This document shows, one piece after another, positions 16,558 to 21,966 of a stretch of DNA of 21,966 nt. This stretch comes from Candidatus Latescibacterota bacterium. Lineage in GTDB: Bacteria; Latescibacterota; UBA2968; UBA8231. Below the pieces are notes generated by a model. That model did not search any database. It saw only the letters and a list, made by a program, of their open reading frames with translations, and was not told the origin of the DNA. Both the position numbers and the translations under genes were made by a program. Numbering within the stretch: the stretch's first letter is position 1; each line of letters starts with the position of its first letter. Where the stretch lies: NCBI GenBank assembly GCA_021295675.1, contig JAGWBY010000049.1, positions 8,266 through 30,231 on the forward strand, written 5' to 3'.

Positions 16558-17409
16558 ATGAGAAAATCTTTAGTCAGTTTGGCAGCTTTAGCGGTGTTAG
16601 GAACCTCAACCATAGACGCCCAAGTGCCACGAGTAGGCGATCCGGCTCCCGATTTTCTTTTAGACCGGGTCGATGGCGGCCAAGCCGCTCTGAGCGACTT
16701 TGAGGGCCAAGTCGTACTGATTTTCTTTTTGGGTTATAGCTGACCGGCCTGTCTCTCGCGTGCCGAGAGCTTTGAAGAACTGTGGCAGGACTTTGCCGCC
16801 GAGGCCGACGAGCGCTTTGTCGCCCTAGGGGCGGATGTGTGGGATGGCACCGCGGAACAGGTGCACACCCGCTGGCGCTTAGGCAAGGGCGTGACCATGC
16901 CCCTCTTGCTGAACGCCAGCCAAATGGCGAGCGATTACGGGCAAACCTATCAGACTTTTGCCATCATCGACCACGAGGGCCTCATCCGCTTCAAGACCAC
17001 TTCCCTGATACCCATAGAAGAACTCCGCGACGAAGTACTGCTGGCACTAGCCGACATACCTCCCATTGAGGAGGTAGTGGAGGAACCAGTGGAAACGGCG
17101 GTGGAAACGTCTGATCAGGCGTCCGTGCCCCAAGCCTTTTCGCTAGCGCAGAACGCGCCCAATCCGTTCAACAGCAACACGGTGATCCGCTTCGCGCTAC
17201 CGCAGCCGAGCCAAGTCGAGTTGGCGATCTACAACCTGCTCGGTCAGCCAGTGGCCGTGCTCGTCCAAAGACCTAGCGAAGCCGGGACATTTTCCGTGCG
17301 CTGGGATGGCCGCGACCAAACGGGACAGGCGGTGACCAGCGGAGTGTACCTCTACCAACTGCGAGCCGGAGACTACACCGAAGTCCGCAAGCTGCTGCTG
17401 CTTAGGTAG
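16558..17409 (+). CDS. Secreted redoxin, predicted selenoprotein (Sec62), with type IX sorting tail
   Basis: Read through the TGA at 16741-16743, this is a 283-residue protein. ATG 16558 follows AGGAGG. It has a signal peptide (SLVSLAALAVLG, cleavage about DA-Q), then the AhpC/TSA-Redoxin domain: RVGDPAPDFLLD, then VVLIFFLGYS-U-PAC, where Sec62 and Cys65 form a U-x-x-C motif at the place of the thioredoxin-fold active site. The frame stays open for 221 codons after the TGA and keeps family sequence (FVALGADVWDGT, TFAIIDHEGLIRFKT). The C-terminal 85 or so residues form a FlgD-like/type IX sorting domain (LAQNAPNPFNSNTVIRF, YNLLGQ, SGVYLYQLRAG). The TGA is followed by a SECIS-like hairpin. No selA-D genes lie in the window. 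Confidence 0.8.
16751..16770 (+). promoter_or_regulatory. Predicted bacterial SECIS hairpin
   Basis: Beginning 7 nt after the TGA, G16751 can pair with C16770 across a bulged U16752, then CTCTCG (16753-16758) pairs perfectly with CGAGAG (16764-16769) around a CGUGC loop. The loop starts 15 nt after the UGA and contains GU. A bulged U in the stem and GU in the loop are features of the E. coli fdhF SECIS bound by SelB. The fold was done by hand. Confidence 0.65.
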
Positions 17410-17429
17410 GGGCGGTTTGCAAACCGCCC
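17410..17429. terminator. Perfect 20-bp palindrome between convergent genes
   Basis: GGGCGGTTTG is followed directly by its exact reverse complement CAAACCGCCC, just after the redoxin stop (17407-17409) and 12 nt before the end of the opposing outer-membrane gene. In RNA it would fold into a GC-rich hairpin readable from either strand, so it may terminate both transcripts. No U-run follows. This kind of short GC palindrome is also known as a dispersed intergenic repeat. Confidence 0.6.
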
Positions 17430-17441
17430 GCGTCAGGACGA

Positions 17442-18965
17442 TCAGAAGAAGCGGTTGAGCAGCCGGACTTCGACGCCCTTAAACCCTAGCACCTCATAGC
17501 AGATACCGGCCGTGCAGGCTAGCCCTGAGCGGCGCTGGCCGGCAAAAACATTGAGGATATGGCCCTCGCCAATGTCAGCACCAATGTTGAGGCCCCGCCA
17601 CCAAGTGATGCCAGAGGGATCGGCCCCGGTTTCCAATTCGTCGGAGGTGCGCTGAATCTGCACGGCGGCGGAGAGGCCGGGAGCGCGGTGGATCGCTAAG
17701 GCATAGTAGTGATTGGTGTAGGGAAGCGCTAGGTCGCCGAACCGCCGATCGACGTCTTGAAATTGCGCGTCGAACTCAAAGGCGTAGGACCCGTCTGGCA
17801 ACCACTCCCAGTGCGTGCCCAAGAGGCGGCTCTTGTCGTCGAGGAGAATCTGATTGTGACTGAAGTCGGCAAAAAGCTGCACATCGGCGCGTTGGCCCAA
17901 GGGCGAATCCATCTGCACAAAGAATTCGCGCAGGACATTGTCGTCGGCTGCTCCCGAATCGCGGCGGCGCGTGGCACGAGTCGCATTAGCAGTGAGGGTC
18001 TGGCCGCTAGGTAGAACGTAACTCAGTTCGGCTTGGTAGCCCTGCTCGTCATCGGCGAGCACATCGTGCGTGATGCGGTTGAGAAGATAGGCCGAGTGTT
18101 CGCGGATCAAGGGCGGAGGATTGTTGATGTGTTCGAGAGCAAAGTCTTCGTAGTCTTTGTATTCCAAGCTCAACCCCCACGGCCCGGACGCCAAAGTAGC
18201 CGCCAGATACAGCGCACGCCCCAAATCGCGGTCGAGCGAAAAGAAGCGATCGAACGCCACATCGCGCTGGGCGTACTCACCCTGGAGATCGGCATACACT
18301 CCGGTGAGACCAAGACGGGCCAGCAGGGGCGTAAGCCGCCAGCGGGCATTGAAGGCCGCGGCCGTTTCTTGCCGCCTGCCGGCTGGGTAGCGGATGGCAC
18401 TAACACCAACGTCGAAATGCAGGTGCGGCTTGAGTTGGAGCGAGCCAGCGTGGAGCACGTCTGGGCGCCGCTCAACCCCCTCCAATCCGGGCGGCAGATT
18501 GCTGTTGATCGGCGCACCGCGCAACAGCAGCACTTCGGCCCGCTTGGCGCGGTAGCGCATCTGAACGCCGTCGAGATCGCGCACGATCTGGTAGCGACGG
18601 CGGCTGCCCCGCGACTCGGTGACGACGCCGGGCAACTCAAAGGCGTGGAGCAGCAAGCCGCTGCCGACGATGGTATAGAAATTGCCAACCGTGGCTTCAA
18701 AGCCACTCCGGCGATAGGAAGCAGAGCGCTGGAGGAATTGGCCGTAGTTGCGATTAGTTGCGCTAGCACCAAAAGTCTCGCCGCGGACCCCGACTTGGAA
18801 ATCGGCGATTGCATAGTCGAGACTGAACTGGTGATAAAGCGTCCGCAAGTCGCTGGGCTGCGCACCGGGCAAATTGCCGACTTGACCTTCGGTCAGGGCC
18901 GAAAGACGCAACTCGGCTTGGAGGGGAGCGGCTAGCAGCAGTACAATTGCGGGAACAAAGCGCAT
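17442..18965 (-). CDS. Outer-membrane beta-barrel protein, DUF6029-like
   Basis: This 507-residue protein starts at ATG 18965 with a signal peptide (VPAIVLLLAAPLQA, then ELRLS). A longer open frame reaching 19067 would overlap the divergent gene and is not used. The mature part is rich in alternating amphipathic strands (e.g. DFQVGVRGETFG, QFLQRSASYRRSG, YAFEFDAQF, HYYALAIHR) and ends in Phe-Phe, as outer-membrane barrels do. It resembles the DUF6029 group from Bacteroidota and related phyla; this is from memory and is moderately sure. It is divergent from a TlpA-like thioredoxin with only 35 nt between starts, so they may share a promoter region. The function is unknown. Confidence 0.72.
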   Translation of the reverse strand: MRFVPAIVLLLAAPLQAELRLSALTEGQVGNLPGAQPSDLRTLYHQFSLDYAIADFQVGVRGETFGASATNRNYGQFLQRSASYRRSGFEATVGNFYTIVGSGLLLHAFELPGVVTESRGSRRRYQIVRDLDGVQMRYRAKRAEVLLLRGAPINSNLPPGLEGVERRPDVLHAGSLQLKPHLHFDVGVSAIRYPAGRRQETAAAFNARWRLTPLLARLGLTGVYADLQGEYAQRDVAFDRFFSLDRDLGRALYLAATLASGPWGLSLEYKDYEDFALEHINNPPPLIREHSAYLLNRITHDVLADDEQGYQAELSYVLPSGQTLTANATRATRRRDSGAADDNVLREFFVQMDSPLGQRADVQLFADFSHNQILLDDKSRLLGTHWEWLPDGSYAFEFDAQFQDVDRRFGDLALPYTNHYYALAIHRAPGLSAAVQIQRTSDELETGADPSGITWWRGLNIGADIGEGHILNVFAGQRRSGLACTAGICYEVLGFKGVEVRLLNRFF

Positions 18966-19000
18966 GGCTTGGTCCTTATAGAGAAAAACGGAGTCCCAAA

Positions 19001-19495
19001 ATGAAACCAATTTTCGCATTAGCAACCTGCTTGCTGCTCGTCGCCTCGGCTCGCGCCGAAAAGGCACCGCAGCTCGTGTTGGAAAACCTCGACGGCTCGA
19101 CTTTTTCGCTAGCGGAGGCGCTCAAAAAAGGGCCGGTAGTATTCGACTTCTGGGCGACTTGGTGCAAGCCCTGTATCAAAAGCCTGCCCAAGCTCCAATC
19201 CCTCTCCGAAGAATACGCCAAGCGCGGCGTCCAGGTGCTGACGATCAACATTGACGGCCCCAGAAACCTGCCCAAGGTGCGGCCTTTTATGCAGCGCCAC
19301 AAGCTCAAATTGCCGGTTCTGCTCGACAAGACCAACGAGGTGCTCAAGCAGTTCCACCTAGCGGGCGTCCCGGCGACCCTGATTATTGCAGCCGACGGGA
19401 CAGTGTGGTACAAGCACCAAGGGTACCGGCCCGGAGACGAGAAAAAGCTCAAGGCCAAACTAGACGAATTGCTTGGCCCTTTAGCGGACCAATAA
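19001..19495 (+). CDS. TlpA/ResA-like thiol-disulfide oxidoreductase
   Basis: This 164-residue thioredoxin-fold protein has an N-terminal signal sequence (PIFALATCLLLVASARA, cleavage about ARA-E). The active site is WATWCKPC with Cys55 and Cys58 (W-C-x-x-C), followed by the usual helix, and the cis-proline loop is in AGVPATLII. It should work outside the cytoplasm, reducing or exchanging disulfides, for example in cytochrome c maturation or on outer-membrane proteins. It is divergent from the DUF6029-like gene, which might be a client; that is inference. The length is normal for the family. The ATG at 19001 follows GGAG. Confidence 0.92.
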   Translation: MKPIFALATCLLLVASARAEKAPQLVLENLDGSTFSLAEALKKGPVVFDFWATWCKPCIKSLPKLQSLSEEYAKRGVQVLTINIDGPRNLPKVRPFMQRHKLKLPVLLDKTNEVLKQFHLAGVPATLIIAADGTVWYKHQGYRPGDEKKLKAKLDELLGPLADQ

Positions 19496-19630
19496 TCTGC
19501 GACCGACTGACACCGGGTGAGCATCGGTGCGGACAGCCTTCTGATACGAGATGGAATTGGTGCTGAAACCCGGCGTAAAGGATTAACAAATCCGCAAAAG
19601 GCGCTGCGGTTGGGTGGTCTGGGGCCCAAG

Positions 19631-19966
19631 TCAGCAGGGCAGTGCCGCTCGCAGTGCCTGAGCTACCCTTTGCTGGTCTTCCGCTGTCAAGCGCCCCACC
19701 GTACCGAGGATGAGTCCGTTGTCCAACGTGAACAGCTTCATCCGGGCGAGACAGGGTTTGCGCAAGCCGGCTTGGCTCCACTGCTCGAGCGCCACATCTA
19801 AGTGCCAAGCACTGCGGGCGGCGCTGGTGATCATCATAAGCAGGCTGGAGGCGTTTTTCTGGTTAAAAACAGCGTCGGACAGTACCAGGGCCTTGCGGCG
19901 TTTGGCGTGGGGCACATCGCTGAACGGAAAAGGCACATCAACGATGTCAAAGCGGCTACAGATCAT
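19631..19966 (-). CDS. MazF/PemK-family endoribonuclease toxin
   Basis: This 111-residue toxin opens FDIVDVPFPFSDVPHAKRRKALVLS, the beta-strand and R-loop of the MazF/PemK SH3-like fold (the P-F-x-x-R-P-type arginines contact RNA). The core strands SSLLMMITSA and ARMKLFTLDNGLI follow, with a C-terminal helix AEDQQRVAQALRAAL. It should cleave mRNA unless bound by the AbrB-type antitoxin encoded directly upstream on the same strand. Its ATG at 19966 overlaps the antitoxin stop by 11 nt, the usual coupling in this operon type. No defect is visible. Confidence 0.88.
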   Translation of the reverse strand: MICSRFDIVDVPFPFSDVPHAKRRKALVLSDAVFNQKNASSLLMMITSAARSAWHLDVALEQWSQAGLRKPCLARMKLFTLDNGLILGTVGRLTAEDQQRVAQALRAALPC

Positions 19967-20177
19967 CGTCTTCCTCGTCCTGCCACTCAGTCAGGGTTTG
20001 TTCGAGAGCCTTGACCCACTCTAAGTCGATTTTTGCGGCTTTGCAGATGCTGACCTTATCGCCTTCTACTTGATAGGCGATGGCGTCCCCCGGCTGTAGA
20101 TCCAGCGAACGGCGAATGGCCACGGGCACCGTAGTCTGGCCTTTGGATGAGATCGTGCTAATTCTGATCGGGTCCAT
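19956..20177 (-). CDS. AbrB/MazE-type antitoxin
   Basis: This 73-residue antitoxin has an N-terminal SpoVT/AbrB swapped-hairpin DNA-binding domain: RISTISSKGQTTVPVAIRRSLDLQPGDAIAY. The acidic C-terminal tail (EWQDEEDDDL) is expected to lie across the toxin and block its RNA site. The start is ATG 20177; an upstream TTG at 20207 is possible but adds a tail unlike the family. A perfect 16-bp palindrome lies 43-58 bp upstream and is the likely operator for autorepression. It overlaps the toxin gene by 11 nt. Confidence 0.88.
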   Translation of the reverse strand: MDPIRISTISSKGQTTVPVAIRRSLDLQPGDAIAYQVEGDKVSICKAAKIDLEWVKALEQTLTEWQDEEDDDL

Positions 20178-20219
20178 AAGTGGCTTGGGTAGAGGTAACG
20201 AGAGCAAAGGTCTTTATAT

Positions 20220-20235
20220 TCTTTACTAGTAAAGA
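20220..20235. promoter_or_regulatory. Palindromic operator of the mazEF-like pair
   Basis: TCTTTACTAGTAAAGA is a perfect 16-bp palindrome in the AT-rich segment 43-58 bp upstream of the antitoxin start. AbrB/MazE dimers bind such sites to repress their own operon. On the minus strand a TATAAA box lies just downstream of the palindrome, so a bound repressor would cover the promoter. This was seen by eye, and the binding is inferred. Confidence 0.62.
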
Positions 20236-20321
20236 TAACATTGCTTGAACGGCTCGCAAGCATTGATGGCTCAATGACCCGATCTACTCAGGTCAGCCCT
20301 CCATAAAACCAATAAGCGCAT

Positions 20322-21335
20322 CTATCCCTGTTTGACGAAGGTGATCCACAGCGGGCTGTCGCCTACTTCGTGTTGCTCTAAGGGCGTCAGCGCCCCTTTG
20401 TCCACGGCAATGCGGTACGAAGTCAACCTGCCTGAATCTTGCCCAACCGAATAGGCGAAGCGACCGTTCGGATCCAGTTCAAAAAAGCGAGGCGTAGCCT
20501 CAGTGGGATAGCGTCCTTTAGCCGTCAACTCCCCATCGTCGCCAATGGCAAAAAGGGCCAAGGAATCGTGGCCGCGATTGGACCCATAGAGAAACTGGCC
20601 GTCGGGCGTGATCTTTATTTCGGCTGTGGTGTTGTCCTCGCGGTTAAATCCCTCCGGCAACGTCGAGATAACCTGAAACGACGATAGCGTCCCGGCCTCC
20701 GAGTCGAAGTGGTGCGCCGACACCGTGCTGCCATTTTCATTGACCGAATAGAGCAGGTCGCGAGTCGGGTGGAAGGCGAAATGGCGCGGGCCTTCGGGCG
20801 TAGCCGGCTCTATCTTCGGCGGATCGTTGGGCGTCAGCCGCCCAGTTTGCTCGTCAAAGCGAAACTGAAATATCGCGTTGGATGGGTTGGTGTGCGGTAC
20901 AAAGGCAAAGCGGTTCGCACGGTCGGTTTGGATGCTGTGGGCGCGTATTGCGGTGGGAATCGTTTGCAGCGGTTCGGCCGATATAGCACCATCCGCGGCC
21001 ACGCCGTGTACGGCGACCTGACCCGACCCATAGTACGACGACAGCAAAAAGGCACCACTGTTGTCCAAATACAGATAGGGCGGGCCTTCTTCTAAGCTCG
21101 TCTCCGCCAGCTTGGCGAGCGTTCCCTTCCCCTGATCAACCGCATAGCTAGCCAGTTTTTGGACCGAGCGCAGGGCCACGAACATCTGAGTCCCGTCTGG
21201 GCGCGTGGCCACCGCCCCAGGGGAGTCCTCCAACTCGACATTGGGCTGCGGCTCTAACGCGCCGGTGTCTTCATCCATCAGAAAATGCGACAAAAAGTTG
21301 CTGCCCGAGTTTGAAATATACACGTGATACGCCAT
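20322..21335 (-). CDS. Lactonase-family beta-propeller (6-phosphogluconolactonase-like)
   Basis: This 337-residue protein has the seven-bladed propeller of the bacterial lactonase family (Pfam Lactonase). Repeats include YISNSGSNFLSHFLMDEDTGAL, MFVALRSVQKLASYAVD, LYSVNENGSTVSAHHFD, LYGSNRGHDSLALFAI and FAYSVGQDSGRLTSYRI. The GPRHFAFHPTRDLLY and EIKITPDGQFLYGSNRGHDS stretches are characteristic. Members hydrolyse sugar lactones such as 6-phosphogluconolactone; some act on other lactones. There is no signal peptide, so it should be cytoplasmic. ATG 21335 is chosen over an upstream TTG because GGAGGAGA lies just before it. It is the second gene after the membrane protein, separated by 21 nt. Confidence 0.88.
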   Translation of the reverse strand: MAYHVYISNSGSNFLSHFLMDEDTGALEPQPNVELEDSPGAVATRPDGTQMFVALRSVQKLASYAVDQGKGTLAKLAETSLEEGPPYLYLDNSGAFLLSSYYGSGQVAVHGVAADGAISAEPLQTIPTAIRAHSIQTDRANRFAFVPHTNPSNAIFQFRFDEQTGRLTPNDPPKIEPATPEGPRHFAFHPTRDLLYSVNENGSTVSAHHFDSEAGTLSSFQVISTLPEGFNREDNTTAEIKITPDGQFLYGSNRGHDSLALFAIGDDGELTAKGRYPTEATPRFFELDPNGRFAYSVGQDSGRLTSYRIAVDKGALTPLEQHEVGDSPLWITFVKQG

Positions 21336-21356
21336 GAAAATCTCCTCCAAAAGGGG

Positions 21357-21929
21357 TTAATGTGTCACTTCCTGCAAGGCGTGCAAAAAGACGGCTGGAT
21401 CAACTGGGCCGAGCAAGAGGGCATGGGAACCGCGCGTTGGAATATACACAGCGCGCGGTGTACCCGTGTAGAAAACGTGCGCCTTCTCCCCATTGCGCAG
21501 GTAAAACGCCCCTCCGCGAAAAAAGAACGCGCTAATGGCAAAAATTTTACCCTTGGTCCGGTATTGGGGCTCGGCCGACAAATCGACGACGCGGGCCTCC
21601 TCCACCTTTAGCTCGTCGTAGGTGAAGTGCTTGCCGTGGGCGCTGTTGCGGATGAGCAGATGTCCTTCTAGCAAGACAAAATCCGTACGGCGGGCACTTA
21701 AATAAAACCAAATAAAGACCGAAAAAAATATGATCAGCATCAGCACGTACGACGAGCCCAAGGCCACGGGCGCGGCGACGTGGGCAACTGGGCCGTCTGG
21801 GTCAATAGCCGCGTAGAGCGCGAGGGTCAACACGCCGAAAAAGACGGTAGTCACAGCAAAAGACGCGGCCAGCACTTTGCCAAACAGAGCGGCAGACGGC
21901 GGGTGGATGGGGAAGATGCGTGGTTCCAT
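21357..21929 (-). CDS. Two-TM membrane protein with PH-like C-terminal domain
   Basis: This 190-residue protein has two hydrophobic segments near the N-terminus (VLAASFAVTTVFFGVLTLAL and SYVLMLIIFFSVFIWFYL) separated by a short loop with a DPDGP turn. A mostly beta C-terminal domain follows (DFVLLEGHLLIRN, FTYDELKVEEARVVDL, KAHVFYTGTPRAVYIPT). The layout resembles bacterial PH-domain membrane proteins, but I cannot name a family. The start is ATG 21929, as the TTG six bases earlier has no advantage. The stop lies 21 nt before the lactonase start, so both are probably one minus-strand transcript. The function is unknown. Confidence 0.68.
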   Translation of the reverse strand: MEPRIFPIHPPSAALFGKVLAASFAVTTVFFGVLTLALYAAIDPDGPVAHVAAPVALGSSYVLMLIIFFSVFIWFYLSARRTDFVLLEGHLLIRNSAHGKHFTYDELKVEEARVVDLSAEPQYRTKGKIFAISAFFFRGGAFYLRNGEKAHVFYTGTPRAVYIPTRGSHALLLGPVDPAVFLHALQEVTH

Positions 21930-21966
21930 TATCAACTAGCCTTAATAAGCACCAAACCTCCGACGA

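Noticed and set aside
16741..16743. TGA taken as an ordinary nonsense mutation that kills the redoxin
   Set aside because: It lies at the redox-active position, is followed by a SECIS-like hairpin, and the frame stays open and family-like to the end. Selenocysteine is the better reading, though not proved.
19539..19550. Short match CTTCTGATACG shared with the right edge of the large hairpin (about 14733)
   Set aside because: It is only 11 nt with no further similarity around it, too short to call a repeat.

Overview
The window looks like a GC-rich bacterial chromosome segment, probably from the FCB assemblage (a Latescibacterota- or Poribacteria-like lineage). This is inferred from a type IX secretion (Por) sorting tail on one protein, a DUF6029-like outer-membrane protein, and a catabolic gene mix of sulfatase, Gfo/Idh/MocA oxidoreductase, enolase-superfamily dehydratase, aldo/keto reductases and a mannanase-like hydrolase. 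No rRNA or tRNA gene was seen, so the placement is tentative.

Layout. 1-2515: tail of a type I-E CRISPR-Cas locus, with the cas1 3' end, a frameshifted cas2, a leader with a promoter, and an array of 29 repeats and 28 spacers at an exact 61-nt period, ending in a degenerate repeat. 2516-2968: non-coding. 2969-7271: carbohydrate and export genes, namely a broken Gfo/Idh/MocA oxidoreductase, a convergent secreted GH113-like hydrolase, a divergent sulfatase and an EamA transporter. 7453-9038: an accessory patch with a small conserved protein overlapping a retropepsin-like protease, a DUF433 gene overlapping a HigA-type antidote gene without either usual toxin, and an MNT nucleotidyltransferase antitoxin whose HEPN toxin is reduced to a stub abutting a decayed aldo/keto reductase tail. 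9099-11154: a minus-strand operon of aldo/keto reductase then D-galactonate-dehydratase-type enzyme. 11311-12618: cupin and nucleoside hydrolase. 12615-14485: minus-strand small membrane protein, frameshifted msrA and an Eis-like GNAT. 14574-14737: a 164-nt imperfect palindrome. 14761-17409: aldo/keto reductase, NHL-repeat protein with an in-frame stop, and a secreted redoxin with an in-frame UGA followed by a SECIS-like hairpin. 17442-19495: divergent DUF6029-like outer-membrane protein and TlpA-like thioredoxin. 19631-20235: MazEF/PemIK-type toxin-antitoxin pair with a palindromic operator. 20322-21929: lactonase-type beta-propeller and a two-TM membrane protein.

How the genes fit together. 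The sulfatase, GH113-like hydrolase, oxidoreductase, dehydratase, aldo/keto reductases, lactonase and EamA exporter suit degradation of sulfated or complex sugars and transport of their products. The redoxin, TlpA-like protein and MsrA suit thiol chemistry in the envelope. The most notable items are the predicted selenoprotein redoxin carrying a type IX sorting tail, the large hairpin whose arm differences preserve pairing only in plus-strand RNA, and four genes (cas2, the oxidoreductase, msrA, the NHL gene) that each lost a short internal segment. Those four lesions are either real decay or an assembly artefact.
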